From assembly GCA_902796125.1 (NCBI GenBank), contig CADBNT010000003.1, positions 1 through 50,352 on the forward strand: a stretch of DNA of 50,352 nucleotides, given 5' to 3'. The notes under the pieces were generated by a model. The model saw only the letters and a list, made by a program, of their open reading frames with translations. It had not been told where the DNA came from and searched no databases. Positions 15,946-23,623 of this stretch are shown here, piece by piece (the first letter of the stretch is position 1; each line of letters opens with the position of its first letter). The translations under genes and the position numbers were made by a program. Origin of the DNA: an uncultured Erysipelotrichaceae bacterium (GTDB lineage Bacteria > Bacillota_I > Bacilli_A > RFN20 > CAG-826).

Positions 15946-18106
15946 ATTTATTTAAGTAGTTATAAAGCAATAGAGATTGGTATGGAGAATAACCATAAAT
16001 ACGGTAAATTATTTCCCCACCTTCTTCAGTTTCTTCAACGTCATCGGTATCGATATAGGCACTTGTATTTTCATTTGCAGAAATCTCCAAATATAAGTTA
16101 TTAAAGAATTCTCCTATATCACCCAAAAGATCGTGTTCTTTCCAGTATTTATTTATATAAGAAGCATCTCCCCAGATTTTGCTATCAATACCTTTAATAA
16201 AATCGGTGTAATCGGATTCAATATTTGTCGCTTTTACTAAATTTCCAAGTGAGAAAAATGTAGCCATATATGCAGAGTATTTGATGTATGAATTATCGCT
16301 ATTTAAACATACATACGCAGCAACTAAATTAGCATCTTCTTCCCTCATTACGCCTTTACTATGCGCTAGCTCGTGAGCGAGTGTTACGGGTATCTCTGCA
16401 GCAGGGGCGTCAATGTTGTAATTAGGCTCATATGTAGCTGGAAATGTAATGCCTGTAATCTGTAATTGGCTATAAAGCCAACTAAGCATATACATAGGTT
16501 TTCCGTTTAAAGTAAATTCATGATAATAATCTTGTCCGTCTAGTAGTTTGAATTCATCTTTTACAAGTCTATTTAATTCATCCCAAGAGTATGGATTAAT
16601 AACAGATCCATCCTCTCTAAATGTAAGTTCGTTTGCTACTTTGTTAAAGTCCTCTTCATAATACATAGCCATTTCTTTATAGATGGATGTACCTTCAAAG
16701 ATTTCTTCGTATTGCGGGACAGGTGGTCTATCACGATAATAGCCTAATCCAAACGTCATTGCATAACATGTAAGAGCGCTTGCAATTACAATGCCTAAAT
16801 CAATGATTCTAGTGAATGATTTTTTAATACCTTTTTTGGAAGTGTGAATAATGAAAAATACTAGCCATAAAATTAAAGAAATTACTATTAAGAAGAGTGA
16901 TATTTCAAATATGGAAAATGGTATCCATGTAAAAGCGTGTCCAAAGATGAAAGCAAAGAACTTTCCAACAGTTCTTGTGTAGCCCTCAGACACACCTGGA
17001 ATATATCTAATTAGGAACAATAAAAGGAATGTAAATAATCCTCCTCCTAAAGTAATTAATCTTCCTCTTAATGTGATCTTTCTTCTTCCTTTAAGACAAC
17101 GTTTATCTTTAGCAATAATGTCGTCGCACATGTCATAAATAGACTCTTCGACAGGACGTGCTTTAAACCCTAATTCGTTTATGGCCTTACTGCTATCGAA
17201 ATAATTGTTGTTTTCAATAGTTCGAATAGCAGTTTTTGTGTATAAAGGAGTGATGTGGAATAGTTTGCAGAAAAATGAATAGATAGGTGCGACGAATTTT
17301 ATAAACCAACACGGCAGTTTTAGGCGCAATTTTTTGCGGTTGTAATGTTCAGCAATAATGTTCAAAAAATCAGATATTTGCATGGATTTTGCACTAATTA
17401 TGTAGTTATTTCCAAGCTTACCTTTATCAAGCGCTTTTAAAGAAATTTCGGCTAAATCTCTGACGTCAATTAAACTATAGGATCCGTCCTTAACTGAGGC
17501 AGGAATATGGCCTTTTAGGAAAGCTTTCACTAATGAAGTAAAATCACCACACTTAGGATCGTCAGGACCAATAATTCCAGATGGATGGATAGTAATTGCG
17601 TTGAGCCCTTTTTCAGCCATTTGCTTGATATACTTTGCAGTCATGGACTTACTAAAGGCATAGCATCCTTTTTCAGGATTATCTTCAAATGGATTAGATT
17701 CATTAATGCTTTGATTCTTGCCTATATTTTTAAAGGCTGTTGTGGAAGATATATAAAGAAACTTTTCTACTTTATTTCTATAAGAAATATCAGCAAGATT
17801 TTTTGTTCCAAAATAGTTTGTGTCGAAAATAGCTTTTTCAAATTTATCATTAATTGAGATATATGCAGCGCAATGAATAACTATTTGTTTAACGTCATCG
17901 GATTTTTTTGTACTTAAAAATCTTTCGCAGGCATCTTTGTCTCGAACGTCTCCAAAAACAAGAGACACTTTATCTTTAATTTTTGAAATACGTTCAGTTT
18001 TTTTTCGAATTAAAAGAACAACTTCCTCATTTTGTTTTAGAAGAAGCTTTAATATTTCGTTTCCAACCCATCCTGTCGCACCAGTAAGGTAATAGATTTT
18101 ATGCAT
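15944..18106 (-). CDS. Fusion of an NAD-dependent epimerase/reductase (SDR) with a membrane DUF3810 metallopeptidase-like domain
   Basis: One frame of 720 residues. Residues 1 to about 335 are an extended short-chain dehydrogenase: YYLTGATGWVGNEILKLLL (TGxxGxxG), FGDVRDKDACERF, a Tyr-x-x-x-Lys site in CYAFSKSMTAKYI and AITIHPSGIIGPDD. From about 345 three membrane segments follow (LITLGGGLFTFLLLFLI; SIFEISLFLIVISLILWLVF; LGIVIASALTCYAMTFGL), then an outward domain with VTLAHELAHSKGVMREEDAN, whose HExxH is at residues 578-582, as in DUF3810. Both halves look intact. The first half should be cytosolic and the second extracytoplasmic. The function of DUF3810 is unknown; a role in envelope sugar or lipid processing is inference only. 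The start codon has no ribosome site and a promoter adjacent. Confidence 0.8.
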   Translation of the reverse strand: MHKIYYLTGATGWVGNEILKLLLKQNEEVVLLIRKKTERISKIKDKVSLVFGDVRDKDACERFLSTKKSDDVKQIVIHCAAYISINDKFEKAIFDTNYFGTKNLADISYRNKVEKFLYISSTTAFKNIGKNQSINESNPFEDNPEKGCYAFSKSMTAKYIKQMAEKGLNAITIHPSGIIGPDDPKCGDFTSLVKAFLKGHIPASVKDGSYSLIDVRDLAEISLKALDKGKLGNNYIISAKSMQISDFLNIIAEHYNRKKLRLKLPCWFIKFVAPIYSFFCKLFHITPLYTKTAIRTIENNNYFDSSKAINELGFKARPVEESIYDMCDDIIAKDKRCLKGRRKITLRGRLITLGGGLFTFLLLFLIRYIPGVSEGYTRTVGKFFAFIFGHAFTWIPFSIFEISLFLIVISLILWLVFFIIHTSKKGIKKSFTRIIDLGIVIASALTCYAMTFGLGYYRDRPPVPQYEEIFEGTSIYKEMAMYYEEDFNKVANELTFREDGSVINPYSWDELNRLVKDEFKLLDGQDYYHEFTLNGKPMYMLSWLYSQLQITGITFPATYEPNYNIDAPAAEIPVTLAHELAHSKGVMREEDANLVAAYVCLNSDNSYIKYSAYMATFFSLGNLVKATNIESDYTDFIKGIDSKIWGDASYINKYWKEHDLLGDIGEFFNNLYLEISANENTSAYIDTDDVEETEEGGEIIYRIYGYSPYQSLLLYNYLNK

Positions 18107-18112
18107 GATAAT

Positions 18113-18141
18113 ATGATAGCAAATAATTTAATAAGTGTCTT
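18113..18141 (-). promoter_or_regulatory. Promoter of the SDR-DUF3810 gene, placing the transcript start at the ATG
   Basis: On the minus strand AAGACA (18141-18136), a 17-base spacer and TATCAT (18118-18113). Only 6 bases separate the -10 box from the ATG at 18106, so the mRNA should begin at or next to the start codon. Confidence 0.55.
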
Positions 18142-18151
18142 CGTATACGAA
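18140..18151. promoter_or_regulatory. Perfect 12-bp palindrome between divergent genes, candidate operator
   Basis: TTCGTATACGAA overlaps the last two bases of the -35 box of the minus-strand promoter and sits about 40 bases before the esterase start. A dimeric repressor site is plausible; no regulator is encoded beside it. Confidence 0.4.
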
Positions 18152-18190
18152 AACAAACATTATTACGCTTTGTTATGTTATTCTATTCAT

Positions 18191-19120
18191 ATGTCGATAT
18201 TAAAACTCCCTTTAAGCTTTGCGAAAAGAAACATGGCGAAAGGTGAAAAGAAATTTAATAATTCCCATCGAAGCTATGGAAACTATAACGTAAAAAAAGA
18301 TCTTTCGTATGTCGATGATGGTTTAAGAGAACATAAGTTGGATATTTATACCCCAGTCAAAGATTGGAACGGAATAACCATCTTAACTATTCATGGTGGG
18401 GGCTACGTTCATGGTTGGAAAGACACAAACTCAGTTTTTATTTCTTGGTTTGTTAATAAAGGCTTTTCTGTTGTATCGATGAATTATCGCTTAGCAAGCC
18501 AATTTGATGACGTTGCATTTCCGGATCAAGTTAGAGATGTTATTGCTGTTTTAAAGTTTATCGAACATAACTGGAAATATTATGGAATAAGCAAAGATAA
18601 ATTATGCATCATGGGAGATTCTTCGGGTGGGCATCTTTCACTCATAACTGATATAGTCTTCCACGATAAAGAAGCACAAGATTTCTATAAAATAGAAAAA
18701 TTGCCAAACGTCAAGATAAATGCAGTTGCCTTAAACTCTCCGATGTATGACTACGCAGAAGTTGTGAAATTAGGTCAAAAACTATTAACCAAAAAGTCAT
18801 GTAGAGACCTTTTCTCAAAGAACTATTTAGACCAAGAATACGTAAAACTAAATAATCCAAAATATTACCTTCATAAGAAGATTCCTCTTGAGCCATTGTT
18901 TGCTAATTCAGCAGCGAAGGATTTCTTTAATAATCAGACTCGTTTGCTTAAAAAAGATTGTGACAAACTCGGTTATAGTCTTGAATACATTTTTGAGCTT
19001 GTAGCAGATAAAAGAGTAGGCCATGTATACAATCACTTTATTCTCGATGACGAAGAAGGAATTAGATGCAATGAAGCAATGGTTAATTTCTTCATAAAAA
19101 ATGTGAATGTTGATAAATAA
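18191..19120 (+). CDS. Alpha/beta hydrolase, acetyl-esterase-like
   Basis: About 309 residues from ATG 18191. A longer frame opens at 18101, but that start lies inside the divergent gene and adds a sequence unlike the family. Seen: the oxyanion motif ILTIHGGGYVHGW (HGGG), the nucleophile elbow CIMGDSSGGHLSL (G-D-S-S-G) and a C-terminal His in GHVYNHFILDD; an acid residue between them is likely. This is the hormone-sensitive-lipase or BD-FAE type of esterase acting on short-chain or acetyl esters. It has no signal peptide, so it is cytosolic. There is no Shine-Dalgarno site before either start. A well-formed promoter for the polyamine unit lies within its last codons and the following gap. Confidence 0.85.
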   Translation: MSILKLPLSFAKRNMAKGEKKFNNSHRSYGNYNVKKDLSYVDDGLREHKLDIYTPVKDWNGITILTIHGGGYVHGWKDTNSVFISWFVNKGFSVVSMNYRLASQFDDVAFPDQVRDVIAVLKFIEHNWKYYGISKDKLCIMGDSSGGHLSLITDIVFHDKEAQDFYKIEKLPNVKINAVALNSPMYDYAEVVKLGQKLLTKKSCRDLFSKNYLDQEYVKLNNPKYYLHKKIPLEPLFANSAAKDFFNNQTRLLKKDCDKLGYSLEYIFELVADKRVGHVYNHFILDDEEGIRCNEAMVNFFIKNVNVDK

Positions 19121-19138
19121 TTATCAATTTAATAGAAT
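19110..19138 (+). promoter_or_regulatory. Promoter of the polyamine unit
   Basis: TTGATA (19110-19115), a 17-base spacer and TAGAAT (19133-19138). The ATG at 19148 follows after 9 bases, so the leader would be about 3 bases long. There is no Shine-Dalgarno site. Confidence 0.6.
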
Positions 19139-19147
19139 TATTTGCAT

Positions 19148-21775
19148 ATGAAAAAGCTAGATCAGAGTAAAACACCATATTTAGACGCACTAAAGAAATA
19201 TGTAAGTGCTGATGTACTTCCTTTGGACGTTCCAGGACACCATATGGGAAACGTCTCTAATAAGTTAAAAACATTTCTTGGAAGTCAAACATATAGATGT
19301 GATATCAATGCTCCAATTGGAATGGATAACTTAGCAAACCCATCAGCGGTTTTAAAACAAGCCGAAGATTTATTTGCTAATTTTGCCCATGCGAATCACA
19401 GTTTCTTTTTAATTAATGGCACATCAAGCGGAATCCTCGCTATGATTATGACTGTATGTAAAGCTAATGATAGAATCATTCTTCCACGTAACGTCCATAA
19501 ATCAATTATTAGTGCTTTAATTCTTTCAGGTGCATCGCCTGTGTACATCATGCCTCGCATCGATAGCGCGCTTGAAATCGCAAACCAACCATCTGTGGAT
19601 GATTATGTTAAAGCAATGCAAAAATATCCTACTGCTAAAGCAGTGTTTGTAATTAACCCTACTTATTTTGGTGCTGTCGCTGATTTAAAACGCATTGTTA
19701 AAGAAGCTCACGCTAGAGGAATGAAAGTTCTTGTTGATGAGGCTCATGGTGCGCATTACTACTTCGATAGACAAGGTCCTGTTTCTGCAATGGATGCAGG
19801 AGCAGATATGGCTGCTGTTAGTTTTCACAAAACAGGCGGAAGCCTAACTCAATCTAGCGTTCTTTTACTTAAATCTAACGACATTGATCCAGCTATTGTT
19901 CAAAAGACACTCAATATTATTAACACAACATCTCCATCAACACTTTTAATGGCGTCAATTGATGCAGCACGACAATATGTTGCAACGAAAGGTGCCGAAA
20001 ACATGGCAAGAGTTCATGCTCTTTCCAAATATGTTCGCGATGAGATTGCTAAAATCAAAGGATTTAAGCCATGTAATAAAAGTCATTTCCTTAGTAGAGG
20101 ATGCTTTGACTATGATGATACAAAATTAGTTATTCAACTAGAGCATCTAGATATCAATGGTTTTGATTTATATCATCTCTTAAAAGATCAATACAATATT
20201 CAGATGGAGCTTGCTGAAACATATGTTGTAATGGGAATTTTAGCCATTGGTTCTAGCAAAGCTCAAATGGTTAGACTTGTTAAAGCGTTAAAGGATGTTT
20301 CAAAGAAACACTATAACAAGAAATATGATTATCAACACCATGCTTTTGGTGTCGACTTCCCATTCCAAATTGTACGCCCACGTTCTGCGTATCATGCGCC
20401 AGGAATTAAGCTTCCAATTAGCAAAGCTATCAATACAATTTCTAAAGAATCAATTATGATTTATCCACCTGGAATCCCATTAATTGTTCCAGGAGAAGTT
20501 TTCACTAAAGAACTCGTCGATAGAATAAAAGAATATAAGAAGTTAGGTGTAACCATTTTAAGTGACTATGGTGCTGATGTTATCAATGCCATCGATGTCG
20601 AAAAATGGCCATATTACCACGTTTATAAAAACAAACTTAACGACTATCTTGAAAAGAGACTTACCACACCTCGTGGTGACGATTATGAAATGCCATTTGA
20701 AGGTGGTAAACACAGTGGCACAATTGTTCTTCTTCCATATCGTAAAGATACTTGGAGAAAGAATGCTGAACCAGCCATTAAGAACTATAAAGAAGTCATT
20801 ACAGCTATTGCGAAATATGAGCCTGTTTATGTTGGAATTTCACCAAGAATTTATGACAAAGTCATAAATAGATTTTCAAATATTAAGAATGTTTATCCAA
20901 TAAAGATTAAATACAATGACGCCTGGGCAAGAGATAATTCTCCTATCTTTGTTACAAACGGTAACAAGATGAGAATAGTTGATTTTAGATTCAATGCCTG
21001 GGGTGGCGAAGTCGATGGACTTTATTCTAACTACAAGGATGATGATTTATTAACCAAAAACCTCGCCAAGAAGTTTGGTGTCGAACGTTATTATCTTGAT
21101 GATTTCATCCTTGAAGGCGGAAGTATCCATGTCGATGGAGAAAAGACCTGTTTAGTCACAAAAGCCTGTCTTTTATCCAAAGGTAGAAACCCACTTTTAA
21201 GCCAACTTGAAATCGAAGAAACATTGAAGATTTACTTAGGTGTTAGTAAGGTTATTTGGCTTGATCATGGTATTTATGAAGATGAAACAAATGAGCATAT
21301 CGATAATATGGCATGTTTCATTAGACCTGGAGTTATCGCTTTAGCATGGACCACCGATAGAAGTGATCCTCAATACGCTTATTCAAAAGCAGCATATGAT
21401 GTGCTTAAGAATTCAACTGACGCTATGGGCCGTAAGTTTGAAATCGTTAAGATTAAGCTTCCAAAGCCACTTTATATGTCAAAGAGTGAGGCTAAAGGAA
21501 TTAAGAATAGTAGATATGACGCCAAGCCAAGAACCGAAGGTTCTAGACTTGCTGCCTCATATATCAACTTTTACCAAGGCGAAAAATTCGTTATTCTTCC
21601 AGCCTTTGGAGTTCCTGAAGATGCTCTTGCTAAAAAACAACTTCAAAAACTCTATCCAGAAAAAGACATTATCCAAATCGAATCTAAAGAAATATTGCTC
21701 GGCGGTGGAAACATTCACTGTATCACTATGCAAATTCCATATAATGAGGAGTTTATAAAGAAAAATGAAAATTAA
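19148..21775 (+). CDS. Bifunctional fusion: arginine decarboxylase (PLP fold I) plus agmatine deiminase
   Basis: About 875 residues from ATG 19148 (an in-frame TTG at 19142 is less likely). Residues 1 to about 500 are an Orn/Lys/Arg decarboxylase of the Bacillus SpeA type: LPLDVPGHHMGN, INGTSSGILAMIM, LVDEAHGAHYYF and the PLP lysine in VSFHKTGGSLTQSS (K228). From about 506 (TTPRGDDYEMPFE) the rest matches agmatine deiminase from its normal N-terminus: AWARDNSPIFV (D596), EGGSIHVDG, NEHIDNMACF (H717) and the catalytic Cys in LGGGNIHCIT (C858). Each half has the normal full length. The decarboxylase should make agmatine and the deiminase N-carbamoylputrescine plus ammonia. The amidase for the next step overlaps downstream, supporting arginine rather than lysine or ornithine as substrate. 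Fusion by misassembly is unlikely since the frame is clean and codon use is uniform. Confidence 0.93.
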   Translation: MKKLDQSKTPYLDALKKYVSADVLPLDVPGHHMGNVSNKLKTFLGSQTYRCDINAPIGMDNLANPSAVLKQAEDLFANFAHANHSFFLINGTSSGILAMIMTVCKANDRIILPRNVHKSIISALILSGASPVYIMPRIDSALEIANQPSVDDYVKAMQKYPTAKAVFVINPTYFGAVADLKRIVKEAHARGMKVLVDEAHGAHYYFDRQGPVSAMDAGADMAAVSFHKTGGSLTQSSVLLLKSNDIDPAIVQKTLNIINTTSPSTLLMASIDAARQYVATKGAENMARVHALSKYVRDEIAKIKGFKPCNKSHFLSRGCFDYDDTKLVIQLEHLDINGFDLYHLLKDQYNIQMELAETYVVMGILAIGSSKAQMVRLVKALKDVSKKHYNKKYDYQHHAFGVDFPFQIVRPRSAYHAPGIKLPISKAINTISKESIMIYPPGIPLIVPGEVFTKELVDRIKEYKKLGVTILSDYGADVINAIDVEKWPYYHVYKNKLNDYLEKRLTTPRGDDYEMPFEGGKHSGTIVLLPYRKDTWRKNAEPAIKNYKEVITAIAKYEPVYVGISPRIYDKVINRFSNIKNVYPIKIKYNDAWARDNSPIFVTNGNKMRIVDFRFNAWGGEVDGLYSNYKDDDLLTKNLAKKFGVERYYLDDFILEGGSIHVDGEKTCLVTKACLLSKGRNPLLSQLEIEETLKIYLGVSKVIWLDHGIYEDETNEHIDNMACFIRPGVIALAWTTDRSDPQYAYSKAAYDVLKNSTDAMGRKFEIVKIKLPKPLYMSKSEAKGIKNSRYDAKPRTEGSRLAASYINFYQGEKFVILPAFGVPEDALAKKQLQKLYPEKDIIQIESKEILLGGGNIHCITMQIPYNEEFIKKNEN

Positions 21776-22622
21776 AGTTGCTATCACTCAAATGAGTTGC
21801 TCATCAAACTACGATGAGAACATTTCTAAAGCAGAAAAATTAGTTGAAGAAGCTGCTAAAAAAGGCGCAAATATCATACTTTTGCAGGAATTATTCTCAA
21901 ATTTATACTTCTGCCAAGTTGAAGATTATGATAAATTTGCCCTTGCAGAAGAAAGAGAAAAATCGCCTCTTATCAAACACTTAAAAGCTGTTGCAAAGAA
22001 ATATGGTGTTGTTCTTCCTATTTCCTTTTTTGAGAAATCTGGAACCAACTATTTTAATTCTTTAGTGATGATTGATGCTGATGGAAAAGATCTCGGCTTA
22101 TATAGAAAGACTCATATTCCAACAGGCCAATGTTATGAAGAAAAATTCTACTTCTCTCCAGGTGATACTGGCTTTAAAGTTTTTAAGACAAAATTTGGTA
22201 GAGTAGGCATCGGAATTTGCTGGGATCAATGGTTCCCTGAAACAGCAAGAATTTTAGCACTTGAAGGTGCAGAAATTATTCTTTATCCAACCGCCATTGG
22301 AAGTGAGCCTGTTTTAGTCAGAGACTCAATGCCACACTGGAGAAATACGATGTGCGGTCATGCGGCTGCAAACATTATTCCTGTCTGTGCTTCCAACAGA
22401 GTTGGAAAAGAAGTAGCTGGTGACTCATCAATGGTCTTCCAAGGCTATTCTTTTATCGCTAACCAATATGGTGAAGTCGTTGAAGAAATGGACCGTAAAG
22501 AAGAAGGTGTGAAAGTTCACGAATTCGACCTAGAAGAAATCGATAAAGAAAGAGTATCTTGGGGTGTGTTTAGAGATAGACGTCCTGAGTGCTATGGAAA
22601 GATAAAAAAGTATTCAAAATAA
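21765..22622 (+). CDS. aguB: N-carbamoylputrescine amidase
   Basis: A 285-residue nitrilase-superfamily enzyme that hydrolyses N-carbamoylputrescine to putrescine, CO2 and ammonia. The Glu-Lys-Cys triad is visible: ILLQELFSNLYFC (E42), GLYRKTHIPTG (K115) and GIGICWDQWFPE (C152). The blocks YEEKFYFSPGDTGF, EIILYPTAIGSEP and PHWRNTMCGHAAAN are those of AguB rather than of general amidases. The ATG overlaps the end of the fused decarboxylase-deiminase by 11 bases, with a GAGGAG site 13 bases upstream, so the two are translationally linked and make a complete arginine-to-putrescine pathway in two genes. Spermidine synthase genes are not seen here. Confidence 0.95.
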   Translation: MKIKVAITQMSCSSNYDENISKAEKLVEEAAKKGANIILLQELFSNLYFCQVEDYDKFALAEEREKSPLIKHLKAVAKKYGVVLPISFFEKSGTNYFNSLVMIDADGKDLGLYRKTHIPTGQCYEEKFYFSPGDTGFKVFKTKFGRVGIGICWDQWFPETARILALEGAEIILYPTAIGSEPVLVRDSMPHWRNTMCGHAAANIIPVCASNRVGKEVAGDSSMVFQGYSFIANQYGEVVEEMDRKEEGVKVHEFDLEEIDKERVSWGVFRDRRPECYGKIKKYSK

Positions 22623-23540
22623 ATGAATAAAAACGATAAGAAAAAAGATATTAATCGTGGAAAGGTAAACCCTAATTCCATCAAAGAATTTAAGGTTAAG
22701 GAGGAGTGCGAACTTCTCCCTTTTCTAATTGAGAAATATCCTCATCTTTCTCGTAACAACGTAAAGTCACTTTTAAGCAACCATCAAGTCGCTGTTGATG
22801 GCGCTCCTGTAAGTCAGTTTAATTTGAAACTAGTGAAGGATGATATCGTTATTGTTTCGAAGTTTAGAATTGCTAAAAAACATCGTCAAAACCTCCCTAT
22901 TTTATTCGAAAATGACGATTTAATCGTTATCAATAAACCTAGTGGGTTGCTCTCTGTTGCAAGCGATACTGAAAAAGGTAGAACCGCTTATCGAATGGTT
23001 ACTGATTATGTTCAACAAAAAGATAAGCACAACCGCATTTATGTTGTTCATAGGTTGGATGAAGACACATCTGGTGTCCTTGTGTTCGCCAAAAATCCAA
23101 AGCTTCAAAAAGAGCTTCAAAACAATTGGTCTGATATTGTTAAGTCTCGTGGCTATTATGCAATTGTTGAAGGCAAGATGAACAAAAAGGAAGATACCCT
23201 TGTGAATTATCTTAAGGAAAACGCATTGAATTTAATGTATGTTTCAAATGATAAAGTAAATGGTAAAAAGTGTATAACTCATTACAAAGTAATGAAAGAT
23301 AATGAAAACTACTCATTATTAGATGTGAATATTGATACTGGTAGAAAGAATCAAATTCGTGTTCAACTTGGCTATTTAGGACATCATGTTATTGGTGATG
23401 ATAAATATGGTGAACCATCTGATCCATTAAAAAGACTTGGACTTCATGCTTACGAATTAATCTTTGTGAATCCAATTAGCAAGAAAGTTTATAAGTTTAT
23501 AGCTCCAATGCCTGAAGAATTTAAAAAATTATTCAATTAA
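22623..23540 (+). CDS. RluA-family rRNA/tRNA pseudouridine synthase
   Basis: A 305-residue enzyme that isomerises uridine to pseudouridine in RNA. An N-terminal S4-like RNA-binding region (ECELLPFLIEKYPHLSRNNV) is followed by KSLLSNHQVAVDGAP and the catalytic domain. INKPSGLLSVASD and VVHRLDEDTSGVLVFAKN hold the signature HRLD, with the catalytic Asp at residue 146; GRKNQIRVQLGYLGHHVIGD and LKRLGLHAYEL complete the RluA blocks. Length is normal for RluA/RluD. It starts immediately after the aguB stop with no visible ribosome site of its own, so it is the last gene of the polyamine transcript by position only; a functional link is not evident. The exact target uridine is unknown. Confidence 0.93.
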   Translation: MNKNDKKKDINRGKVNPNSIKEFKVKEECELLPFLIEKYPHLSRNNVKSLLSNHQVAVDGAPVSQFNLKLVKDDIVIVSKFRIAKKHRQNLPILFENDDLIVINKPSGLLSVASDTEKGRTAYRMVTDYVQQKDKHNRIYVVHRLDEDTSGVLVFAKNPKLQKELQNNWSDIVKSRGYYAIVEGKMNKKEDTLVNYLKENALNLMYVSNDKVNGKKCITHYKVMKDNENYSLLDVNIDTGRKNQIRVQLGYLGHHVIGDDKYGEPSDPLKRLGLHAYELIFVNPISKKVYKFIAPMPEEFKKLFN

Positions 23541-23558
23541 TTCCAATACTCGATAAAT

Positions 23559-23587
23559 ACGGATGAGCGAGTGCCCATCCGTTTTTT
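23559..23587 (+). terminator. Terminator after the RluA gene
   Basis: A perfect 7-bp stem ACGGATG / CATCCGT with a 10-base loop followed by a run of six T, 18 bases after the stop codon. Confidence 0.85.
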
Positions 23588-23607
23588 ATCGTTTATCAAC
23601 AAAGTTG

Positions 23608-23616
23608 TGTTAAAAT
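23608..23616 (+). promoter_or_regulatory. Extended -10 promoter adjacent to the YfhO-like gene start
   Basis: TGT-TAAAAT is an extended -10 motif ending 7 bases before the ATG at 23624. There is no convincing -35 box and no ribosome site, so the transcript probably starts at the ATG. Confidence 0.5.
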
Positions 23617-23623
23617 AAATGAC

